In this document: one piece after another, positions 1-5,565 of the stretch
Layout: each line of letters starts with the position of its first letter
How positions within the stretch are numbered: position 1 is the stretch's first letter
Assembly: GCA_017302195.1 (NCBI GenBank)
Contig: JAFLEG010000272.1
Location: 1-6,362 of the forward strand
Reading direction: 5' to 3'
Length of the DNA stretch: 6,362 nt
From: Verrucomicrobiota bacterium
GTDB lineage: Bacteria; Verrucomicrobiota; Verrucomicrobiia; Limisphaerales; UBA9464
Notes under the pieces: generated by a model
What the model saw: only the letters and a program-made list of their open reading frames with translations
Told to the model about the DNA's origin: nothing
The model's database searches: none
Made by a program: the position numbers and the translations under genes

Positions 1-1
1 G

Positions 2-742
2 GAGACCGAGTACCGCCCGAAGCCCATGGTCCCGGTCGGGGGCCGTCCCATCCTGTGGCACATCATGAAGCTCTATGCGGCCGCGGGGCACCGGGAGTTC
101 GTGCTCTGCCTGGGATACAAGGGGGAGGTGATCAAGGACTACTTCCGGAACTACCTCTGGAACACCTCCGACGTCACCCTGACCCTCGGGCGCCAGCCCA
201 AGATCCGGTACCATACCGGACATGATGAGGAGGACTGGACCGTGACCCTGCTGGAGACCGGACAGGACACCCAGACGGGCGGACGCCTCCGCCGGGCCCT
301 GGCGCATGTTTCCGATGACACCTTTCTCTTCACCTATGGCGACGGTCTGACGGATGCCGACATCAATGCCGCGGTGGCCTTCCACAAGGGCCATGGGGCG
401 ATCGCCACCGTGACCGCCGTGAAGCCCTCGGGCCGCTTTGGCGAGCTGGCCATGGATGGCAGGACGATCACCGCGTTCCGGGAGAAGCCCGAACAGGAGG
501 CAGCCTACATCAGCGGCGGCTTCATGGTGCTGCACCGCCGGATCGGGGAGTACCTCGACGGCGGCGATGCCTGCGTCTTCGAGCGCGGACCGATGGAGCG
601 CCTGGCCGGGGAGGGGCAGCTCAAGGCCTACACCCATGACGGTTTCTGGCAGTGCATGGACACCTACCGGGAGCAGCAGCTTCTGGAGGGGCTGTGGCAG
701 CGCGGTCAGGCGCCGTGGAAGACCTGGGGCGGAGCGGCCTGA
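2..742 (+). CDS. rfbF: Glucose-1-phosphate cytidylyltransferase (5' partial)
   Basis: The enzyme makes CDP-glucose and diphosphate from CTP and glucose 1-phosphate in the cytoplasm, the first committed step toward CDP-linked deoxysugars of O-antigen or other surface glycans. The frame is open to the left edge and reads ETEYRPKPM before the first visible ATG (26), which is the conserved EET..RPKPMV segment of the family. That ATG is therefore internal, and about 16 N-terminal residues with the GG.GTR nucleotide loop lie outside the window. Of 246 visible residues, recognisable family segments are RPKPMV (5-10), PILWHIMK (16-23), CLGYKG (36-41), the metal/sugar-binding FTYGDG (110-115), GRFG (144-147), EKP (161-163), GGF (172-174) and DGFWQCMDT (213-221). 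The C-terminus ends normally after APWKTW. The usual neighbour, CDP-glucose 4,6-dehydratase (rfbG), is not immediately downstream; it could lie upstream. Family assignment is very secure. Confidence 0.95.
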   Translation, partial: ETEYRPKPMVPVGGRPILWHIMKLYAAAGHREFVLCLGYKGEVIKDYFRNYLWNTSDVTLTLGRQPKIRYHTGHDEEDWTVTLLETGQDTQTGGRLRRALAHVSDDTFLFTYGDGLTDADINAAVAFHKGHGAIATVTAVKPSGRFGELAMDGRTITAFREKPEQEAAYISGGFMVLHRRIGEYLDGGDACVFERGPMERLAGEGQLKAYTHDGFWQCMDTYREQQLLEGLWQRGQAPWKTWGGAA

Positions 743-798
743 TCGGCAGCGGCGGCATGGGCGGGGAACGCAATTTTCTGTGGTGGGATCTGTAAAAC

Positions 799-802
799 GA
801 GG
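799..802 (+). promoter_or_regulatory. Shine-Dalgarno-like site of the lhgO-like gene
   Basis: GAGG lies 4 nt before the ATG at 807 (GAGGTG if extended). It is the only convincing Shine-Dalgarno-like sequence I find before any start in the window, and it supports 807 as the start of the oxidoreductase. The spacing is slightly short. Confidence 0.5.
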
Positions 803-806
803 TGCG

Positions 807-2006
807 ATGACGACGACGGATTACCTGGTGATTGGCGGAGGCATCATCGGGGTATGTGTGGCCCGTGAACTGCGGCGGCGGCATCCGAACCGGAGCGTGC
901 TGCTGGTGGAGAAGGAATCCCGGGTCGGGCTGCACGCCTCCGGGCGCAACAGCGGCGTGCTGCACGCGGGGTTCTATTACAGCGCGGACTCGCTCAAGGC
1001 GCGGTTTTGCCGCGACGGCAACCGGGCCCTGCGCGAGTACATCCAGTCCCGCGGCCTGGCCCTCAACCCCTGTGGCAAGCTGGTGGTGGCCCGGTCGGCC
1101 GCCGATCTGCCCCAACTGGATGAGTTGCTCCGCCGCGGCGCCCGCAACGGCGTGGAACTGCAGTCCGTCTCGGCCGCGGAGGCCCGGCGCATCGAACCCC
1201 GGGTGATCACCCATGAGCGCGCCCTCTGGTCGCCCACCACGGCCACCGCCGATCCCTCCGAGGTGATCGCGGCCATGCGCCGGGATGCCGCGGCGGAAGG
1301 GGTGCAGGTGTGGACCGACGCCGCGTATGCGGGACGCTCCGGGGACGCCGTGGTTACGGCCCGCGGTGGGGTGACCGCCGGCTATGTGGTGAACTGCGCC
1401 GGGCTGTATGCCGATCGGGTGGCGCTGGATTTTGGATTCTCGCAGCACTACCGGATCCTCCCGTTCAAGGGCCTGTACCTCTACAGTTCCGAGCCGGCCG
1501 GTGCGTTCCGCACCAACATCTATCCGGTACCCGACCTACGGAATCCATTCCTGGGCGTGCATTTCACGGTCACTGTGGACGGTCATGCCAAGATCGGGCC
1601 CACGGCCATCCCGGCCTTCTGGCGGGAGCAGTACACCGGACTGGACCGCTTCGATCCACTGGAGTTCACGGAGATCGCCTGGCGCGATCTCGGGCTGTTC
1701 CTCTTCGCCGGGTTCGACTTCCGGCGCCTCGCGGTCGAGGAACTGCGCAAGTATTCCCGGACCCACCTGGCCACGCTGGCCCGGGAGTTGGCGACGGACG
1801 TCCGGCCCTCCGATTACTCGGAGTGGGGCCGGCCGGGCATCCGGGCGCAGTTGATGGACATCCGCACCCGCAAGCTGGAGATGGACTTCGTGATCGAGGG
1901 CGATGCCCGTTCCCTGCACGTGCTGAATGCGGTCAGCCCTGCGTGGACCTGCTCCCTCCCGTTTGCCGCCCATGTCTGCGACCGGCTCACCTCCTTCGGC
2001 GGATAG
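807..2006 (+). CDS. FAD-dependent oxidoreductase, L-2-hydroxyglutarate oxidase (LhgO) family
   Basis: This is a 399-residue flavoprotein of the DAO/LhgO family. LhgO proper oxidises L-2-hydroxyglutarate to 2-oxoglutarate, passing electrons to oxygen or the quinone pool. The N-terminal Rossmann dinucleotide motif GGGIIG is at 10-15, with the ribose-binding acidic residue E35 closing strand 2 (VLLVEKE). The family signature GRNSGVLHAGFYY is at 46-58, and VVNCAGLYAD is the usual second FAD contact. KIGPTAIPAFWRE and a C-terminal HVLNAVSPAWT correspond to the substrate/FAD region. Length matches the family (about 400). The start at 807 places the Rossmann strand right after the initiator and has a GAGG upstream; the open frame extends further back (to 438), but only antisense to sense inside rfbF. 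The C-terminal motif differs from the NAPSPAAT-type motif I recall for true LhgO, so the substrate may be a different 2-hydroxyacid. The gene lies 64 bp after rfbF and overlaps the phosphoesterase gene, suggesting co-transcription. Family is secure, substrate is not. Confidence 0.88.
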   Translation: MTTTDYLVIGGGIIGVCVARELRRRHPNRSVLLVEKESRVGLHASGRNSGVLHAGFYYSADSLKARFCRDGNRALREYIQSRGLALNPCGKLVVARSAADLPQLDELLRRGARNGVELQSVSAAEARRIEPRVITHERALWSPTTATADPSEVIAAMRRDAAAEGVQVWTDAAYAGRSGDAVVTARGGVTAGYVVNCAGLYADRVALDFGFSQHYRILPFKGLYLYSSEPAGAFRTNIYPVPDLRNPFLGVHFTVTVDGHAKIGPTAIPAFWREQYTGLDRFDPLEFTEIAWRDLGLFLFAGFDFRRLAVEELRKYSRTHLATLARELATDVRPSDYSEWGRPGIRAQLMDIRTRKLEMDFVIEGDARSLHVLNAVSPAWTCSLPFAAHVCDRLTSFGG

Positions 2007-2799
2007 ACCGGTCGCCCTTCCGCCCGGGATGGGCCGACTGCCGGCGCTCTCGGGAGTGCTGTTCGATGCTCGCCGGGCGCTGTTCCTTGAGGAATCTGCC
2101 ACCCTGGTGGTGGCCGACCTGCACCTGGGCTATGCGTGGACTCAGCGTCGCCGGGGCCTGTTGATGCCCCTGGGCGCCGTGGAGGACGCCGGCGAGCGGA
2201 TGGCCTCGCTGGTGCGGGATCATTCACCCAGGACGGTGGTGCTGCTGGGAGACCTGGTGCATCGGGCGGAAGCTTTGCCGGGAATCCGGGAGGAACTGGA
2301 GTCCCTGTGTCGGCCGCTTGCGGGTCTCCGGGTCCTCCTGTGCCGCGGCAATCACGACCGCAGGATTGAGGCGTTACTCTCCGGATGGCGCCTGCCCATC
2401 GAGGTATGTGGGCAATGGACTGCAGGGCGGTTCCTGTTGAGCCATGGGGACGCGGCGCTTCCCGGGGTGGATGGGGAGTGCTTCCAGTTGAACGGTGGCG
2501 ACACGGTGTCGGTGATCGGGCACGAACATCCGGCGGTGGAGTTGGGCGATGGGGTGGCGACCCGGGTCAAGGCGCCGTGCTTCCTGGTGGCGCCGGATCT
2601 GGTGGTGTTGCCGGCGTTCTCCGCGTGGGCGGCCGGGTGTGTCGCGGGTCGTGACGCCTTCCTGGGACCCCAAGCACGCGCCGCCCGGTTTGAAACCGCC
2701 GTCGCCTGTCTGGGTCCTCGCCTGCTCCCGGTGCCGCTGGATTCCCGCCGAAAGCCCGCGGCAGCGGGCCTCCGTGCGGATGCGTCCCAAGGCTACTGA
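1972..2799 (+). CDS. Calcineurin-like metallophosphoesterase (PdeM / SbcD-related type)
   Basis: The gene encodes a binuclear-metal phosphoesterase of 275 residues from the chosen start. All expected metal-ligand motifs are present in order: ADLHLG (48-53; D49, H51), GDLVH (93-97; D94), GNHD (126-129), a histidine in LSHGD (H158) and GHEH (183-186). The trailing LPAFSAWAAG block (213-222) is typical of the small phosphoesterases called DNA-ligase-associated (PdeM) or archaeal SbcD-related. Those found with an ATP-dependent ligase and Lhr-like helicase are thought to act in DNA end processing or repair; no such partners are seen here, so the substrate is unknown. The start is uncertain. ATG 1927 would overlap the upstream gene by 80 bp, ATG 1972 overlaps by 35 bp, and ATG 2029 would begin just after the upstream stop and still keep the whole domain. 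None has a good ribosome-binding site. The last roughly 30 residues look low in conservation and run into the convergent gene. Confidence 0.85.
   Translation: MSATGSPPSADRPVALPPGMGRLPALSGVLFDARRALFLEESATLVVADLHLGYAWTQRRRGLLMPLGAVEDAGERMASLVRDHSPRTVVLLGDLVHRAEALPGIREELESLCRPLAGLRVLLCRGNHDRRIEALLSGWRLPIEVCGQWTAGRFLLSHGDAALPGVDGECFQLNGGDTVSVIGHEHPAVELGDGVATRVKAPCFLVAPDLVVLPAFSAWAAGCVAGRDAFLGPQARAARFETAVACLGPRLLPVPLDSRRKPAAAGLRADASQGY
2751..2772 (-). terminator. Possible weak hairpin terminator for the HEAT-repeat gene
   Basis: Six GC pairs (2754-2759 with 2764-2769) close a 4-nt loop, extended outward by A-T and G-U pairs. Read on the minus strand the 3' arm ends in TTT and lies about 20 nt after the stop of the HEAT-repeat gene. 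The hairpin is inside the end of the phosphoesterase coding sequence, and the T run is only three bases, so this could be a chance GC palindrome. Confidence 0.2.
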
Positions 2800-3698
2800 T
2801 CCGGACCGGATGGCCTGGTTGCCGGCGGGAGCGCCGCCTTGATGCCTCGGGACCGAAAAAACTGGGTGACCGTCGCAGGAGCAGGCTCGCCCTTTTGGAT
2901 CCAGGCTTCGAACGCGGCCGTCGCGACCGCCTCCTCCGCGGGACTCACCAAGGCCAGGGCGTAGGCTGCGTTGGCTCCGACGACGGGGTGGGGATCGTGG
3001 AGCAGTTCGCGGAGCCGCGGGGCGGCGTCCCGGGCCCGGGGGCCAAATCCAGCCAGCGAGAAGGCGGCGTTCGCCCGGTTCCAGCCATCGGTGTCCGAGA
3101 GGGCCGGCATCAGAATCCGGGGGTCCATCGCCGGGTGGTTGGTCAGCGCCCCCAAATGGAGAGTCGCGTAGTACCGGCCGTACAGGTTGGTGCCCGCGAG
3201 CAGCGCCGCCGCGTTGGAGAACGCGACGGGGTTGTAGGGCTCGATGCGGGCGAGCGCGAGGACCAGCAGGCTGTGGAGGTTGTCGGGCCCCGGTGCTGCC
3301 GCCAGACGCTGCAGTGCCGGCGCGGCCGATTCCGCGGCCGGACCCAGTTCCCCCAGGAGCCAGGCCGCGATCCGGCGGCAATGCTCGGCGTCATCGGCGT
3401 GGCGCACCCATTCACCCAGCGCCCTGGGAAAGTGGTCGCGCAGGTGCTGCACGCTTCCCGACTCGTACCACTGACGGGATTGGAGGGTCTGGAGCAGTGA
3501 CGGCACGGCTGCGGCTCCCAGGGACAACACGGCAGTCTTCCCCGGGCTGGGCTCGCTTGGCGGAAGCGTCTCGAGGATTTGCTCCAACGGAATGGGCAAT
3601 GGGACGACCCGGGGCGCCCGCCCCTGGATTGCGAAAACCACCAACGCGAGAATGGCAAGTGAAGCCAGGCCCCATGGGATCGCGCGCCGGGTGGTCAT
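2793..3698 (-). CDS. Membrane-anchored HEAT-repeat protein
   Basis: The 301-residue product has a positively charged N-terminus (MTTRR), one hydrophobic segment at about 9-25 (signal anchor or uncleaved signal peptide), a proline-rich linker to about 50, and then alpha-helical HEAT/PBS-lyase-like repeats. Repeats are visible at about 106-133 (IAAWLLGELGPAAESAAPAL), 174-201, 207-234 (AAFSLAGFGPRARDAAPRLR) and 238-265 (GANAAYALALVSP). Each has the A..LG.hG..A..A.P.L pattern. The domain is predicted to sit outside the cytoplasmic membrane. HEAT solenoids bind proteins or act as scaffolds; no catalytic residues are visible, and the specific role is unknown. Such single-anchor HEAT proteins are, in my experience, numerous in Verrucomicrobiota and Planctomycetota. 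The ATG at 3698 gives a proper signal-anchor N-terminus but has no Shine-Dalgarno. The 3' end overlaps the convergent phosphoesterase gene by 7 bp. Confidence 0.82.
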   Translation of the reverse strand: MTTRRAIPWGLASLAILALVVFAIQGRAPRVVPLPIPLEQILETLPPSEPSPGKTAVLSLGAAAVPSLLQTLQSRQWYESGSVQHLRDHFPRALGEWVRHADDAEHCRRIAAWLLGELGPAAESAAPALQRLAAAPGPDNLHSLLVLALARIEPYNPVAFSNAAALLAGTNLYGRYYATLHLGALTNHPAMDPRILMPALSDTDGWNRANAAFSLAGFGPRARDAAPRLRELLHDPHPVVGANAAYALALVSPAEEAVATAAFEAWIQKGEPAPATVTQFFRSRGIKAALPPATRPSGPDQ

Positions 3699-3915
3699 CG
3701 CGGGAGTACGGTATGGGAAGTCCCCAGCCCAAAAAAGTCATCCGCATCGAGGATTCTGCGGCCGACTCTGCCGTGAGGCATGGCCAACCCCCAGGGCGCC
3801 TGAAATACTCGACACACTTGGCCGGTGGATCGGCCCTTTGCCGTTCGCTGAAGTTGATGGAGAGACGTCACCCGTGCGCCATGCGTCTGTAACACGGCGG
3901 GCGTGTTCTAGCGCC
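3699..3915. other. Divergent intergenic region between the HEAT-repeat and DUF772 genes
   Basis: This 217-bp stretch separates two divergent starts and must hold at least one promoter for each gene, but I cannot point to a convincing -35/-10 pair. It contains an A6 tract (about 3731-3736) and a short perfect hairpin (GGCCG at 3820-3824 with CGGCC at 3831-3835, 6-nt loop). A + strand frame is open right across it, continuous with the DUF772 gene, but the translation there (arginine-, proline- and tryptophan-rich) looks non-coding. Confidence 0.4.
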
Positions 3916-4389
3916 ATGAACGCGATGGCCTTGGAACCTTCGGAGACGGGGCGGATCCTGCCGGCGGATCTGGCCGAGGTGCTGGGGGCGGTCCGGTTGA
4001 CCCATCTGGCCCTGGATGCGGTCCAGGCGGCCGGGGAACTCCCGGTGGAATTCCAGGCACGCGCGGGGCGGGCTGCCTGCTCCTACCCCATGCTGCTGAC
4101 CCTCCTGAGTTATGCGTATGCTCGAGGCGTTCACGGATCCGATGAAATCGAGGGCCGTCTGCGGACGGACGCGGACTTCCGGTATCTGGGCGCCCGCGAG
4201 TTTCCGGAGGCGGAGACGCTGCGGCACTTCCGGCGCCGCGAGTGGCCTCGGTTGAACCGCACGCTGTCCCGTCTGCTGAAGCTCGCAGCCACCCATGCCG
4301 GGATGGCGGTCTCCCTGGACTTTGAGTCGGAAGCCGCGTTGCGGATGGAGCGTGCGGCGGCGGCGGACAGTCTTGCGCTGGATTGCTGA
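3916..4389 (+). CDS. Orphan DUF772-like transposase N-terminal domain protein
   Basis: The 157-residue product matches the N-terminal, non-catalytic DNA-binding-type domain (DUF772, PF05598) of IS5/IS1182-family transposases. SYPMLLTLLSYAYARGVHGS (about 56-75) corresponds to the hPh.hL.hhhYaYa.Gv.SsR.Ie block, followed by IEGRLRTDADFRYLGA (about 77-92) and ETLRHFRRRE, which parallels the R.ia.FRr.h segment. The C-terminal LDFESEAALRMERAAAAD resembles the region where IS1182 transposases enter their DDE catalytic core (hALDGTkikAnAS), but the protein stops there. There is no DDE domain, no visible terminal inverted repeat, and no catalytic remainder downstream, because the methyltransferase gene begins 39 bp later on the other strand. 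The ATG at 3916 was chosen over upstream in-frame starts, since the protein-like sequence starts here; a second ATG is at 3925. It is either a truncated insertion-sequence relic or a domesticated DNA-binding protein. The clean start and stop favour the latter. Confidence 0.68.
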   Translation: MNAMALEPSETGRILPADLAEVLGAVRLTHLALDAVQAAGELPVEFQARAGRAACSYPMLLTLLSYAYARGVHGSDEIEGRLRTDADFRYLGAREFPEAETLRHFRRREWPRLNRTLSRLLKLAATHAGMAVSLDFESEAALRMERAAAADSLALDC

Positions 4390-4428
4390 GCTGCGACTGA
4401 CCGGCCCTGGCGAAGACGGGGCCTCCGG

Positions 4429-5178
4429 TTACGGATCGGGTGCCAATGGAGCGGGGCCCTCCGAAGTCCCGCCCGCGGTCCGGTCCGGTTTGACCCTGGC
4501 CAGCAGCACGCGGGTGCCATGTTCCTTCCAGACCCGGGCTCCCTGGAGTCCGGCTGCGGTGGCGAGGCGGCGCCATTCCTCCGGACGCCATCCGCGCCGC
4601 ACGGACAGCGCGCCGTCCGATTGCAACGCCCGTCCTTCCCCGGCGAACCCCACGTACGCCCAGAGGGCAGCCATGAACGGGAGGCTTCGCAACAGGTCGC
4701 AGATCAGCACGGCACGGCGGGCAACTCGGTCGGCCTCGCGGAAATGGGCAACCACCTCCGTATCGGTGGCGAGGTGGTGGGTCATGGTGGAAGCCACCAC
4801 CACATCGAAACTGGCATCGTCGAAGGGCAGGTTCAGGACCGAGGCCACCTGATGGCGCGGTCCCGGATCCATCGCGGCGGCCACGGGCGAGGCATCCACA
4901 TTGGTGAACTCCCACTCCCAGCCGCGCTGGGCGGCCCAGGCGGTCAACTCGCGGCCCAGGAGTCCGTCCGCCGCGCCGAGGTCCAGCAGGGTGAGCCTGC
5001 GGCACGCGGCGTCGCCCAGCAGTTCGGGAATCCACAGGCGGAAGGGGCGCTCGAAGCGGATGCGCCGGTTGATCCGGTTGAGTCCCCGGTAGTGTTCCTG
5101 CAGTTCCTCCGCGGTCCGCTCCGGGGAATCGAAGTATTCCGCTTGCGTGGCCCGGCGGCGCAAAAACATGGTCGGCAT
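4429..5178 (-). CDS. Class I SAM-dependent methyltransferase
   Basis: The 249-residue protein has the Rossmann-type Methyltransf_11/25 layout. Motif I LDLGAADG is at 65-72 (SAM glycine loop), and the acidic end of strand 2 is NVDAS (93-97; D95 for the ribose hydroxyls). The motif II/III region NLPFDDASFDVVVAST (116-131) is followed by THH (133-135). The strand-5 region is VLICDLLRS (157-165), and a hydrophobic segment FMAALWAYVGF follows (168-178). DGALSVRRGWRPEEW (188-202) resembles the hDG..SvRRAfT..El stretch of methyltransferases found beside type III polyketide synthases; such small-molecule methylation is only a hint. The length fits a stand-alone enzyme, and the substrate is unknown. 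ATG 5178 starts MPTMFLRRR; ATG 5169 is an equally possible start, and neither has a Shine-Dalgarno. The gene is divergent from the membrane protein gene (9 bp between start codons) and convergent with the DUF772 gene (39-bp gap). Confidence 0.88.
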   Translation of the reverse strand: MPTMFLRRRATQAEYFDSPERTAEELQEHYRGLNRINRRIRFERPFRLWIPELLGDAACRRLTLLDLGAADGLLGRELTAWAAQRGWEWEFTNVDASPVAAAMDPGPRHQVASVLNLPFDDASFDVVVASTMTHHLATDTEVVAHFREADRVARRAVLICDLLRSLPFMAALWAYVGFAGEGRALQSDGALSVRRGWRPEEWRRLATAAGLQGARVWKEHGTRVLLARVKPDRTAGGTSEGPAPLAPDP

Positions 5179-5187
5179 CGAAACAAG

Positions 5188-5565
5188 ATGACGGTGTCCG
5201 AACAAGCCCCCGCTCCGCCGCCGGTCCGCCGCGGACTTCCGGGGGCGGTCCTCCGTGCAGCGGCAACCATTGCCATCGCCCTGGGCATTGCCTGGGCCTG
5301 TGGTGCGGCGATGCGGGCGGACGCCCGGCTCGCGGATCCCCCCGGCCTGTTCCGCGGCATGCTGCACGGGGCGATGATGCCGGTGGCCTGGCCAACCCTT
5401 CTGGCGGGGCAGGACCAGGAGATCTACGCCGGTCGCAATGCCGGCCGGCCGTACAAGCTGGGGTACTCCCTGGGGGTCAACCTGTCCGGACTGGTCTTCT
5501 TTGGCTGGCTGTTCCTGACCGTCGGAAGTCTTCGGGGACTCGTTCAGCGGAGGAGCCCGCAATAG
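5188..5565 (+). CDS. Small two-helix membrane protein of unknown function
   Basis: I do not recognise a named domain. The 125-residue product has a short charged, proline-rich N-terminus and two membrane segments: residues about 20-42 (AVLRAAATIAIALGIAWACG) and about 92-115 (LGVNLSGLVFFGWLFLTVGS). A roughly 50-residue loop lies between them, containing LFRGMLHGAMMPVAWPTLLAGQDQEIYA (54-81), partly hydrophobic, and then NAGRPYKLGYSLGVN (84-98). The motif order HGA.MP...P.LL.G.D..IYA..N.GR.YKLGY.LGVN looks like a conserved family I have seen as hypothetical proteins in Verrucomicrobiota and Bacteroidota; that is recall, not a search result. The in-frame open region extends far upstream, but only antisense through the methyltransferase gene; the ATG at 5188 precedes the first plausible sequence. 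It has no Shine-Dalgarno. The 3' end overlaps the next gene on the opposite strand by 22 bp. Confidence 0.72.
   Translation: MTVSEQAPAPPPVRRGLPGAVLRAAATIAIALGIAWACGAAMRADARLADPPGLFRGMLHGAMMPVAWPTLLAGQDQEIYAGRNAGRPYKLGYSLGVNLSGLVFFGWLFLTVGSLRGLVQRRSPQ

Noticed and set aside
757..795. A 12-codon mini-ORF (MGGERNFLWWDL) ending 11 nt before the lhgO-like start, with two tandem tryptophans, like a leader peptide.
   Set aside because: It has no ribosome-binding site and no attenuator-type hairpins follow; two Trp codons in a GC-rich, TGG-rich spacer are easily chance.
438..806. Upstream extension of the oxidoreductase frame into rfbF, which would make a fused or overlapping longer protein.
   Set aside because: That part is an out-of-frame shadow of rfbF, and the Rossmann motif begins immediately after the ATG at 807.
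621..1448. A 275-codon minus-strand open frame opposite rfbF and the oxidoreductase.
   Set aside because: It is Pro/Gly/Arg/His-rich, as expected for the antisense of high-GC coding DNA, and both sense genes are well-supported families.
3820..3835. GGCCG/CGGCC hairpin in the intergenic region as a small RNA or operator.
   Set aside because: A single 5-bp stem with no promoter, terminator or repeat copy near it is too little evidence.
3592..3915. N-terminal extension of the DUF772 gene by 108 in-frame codons.
   Set aside because: The translation is low-complexity, rich in Arg, Pro and Trp, and overlaps the start of the HEAT-repeat gene; the recognisable domain needs none of it.
4403..4423. 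Imperfect hairpin (GGCCC with GGGCC, 11-nt loop) between the convergent DUF772 and methyltransferase genes as a bidirectional terminator.
   Set aside because: Only five pairs and no T tract on either side; at this GC content such pairings are common.
4519..5187. Long + strand open frame across the methyltransferase gene, joined to the small membrane protein.
   Set aside because: It is antisense to a clear methyltransferase with all motifs, and its translation has no domain-like pattern.
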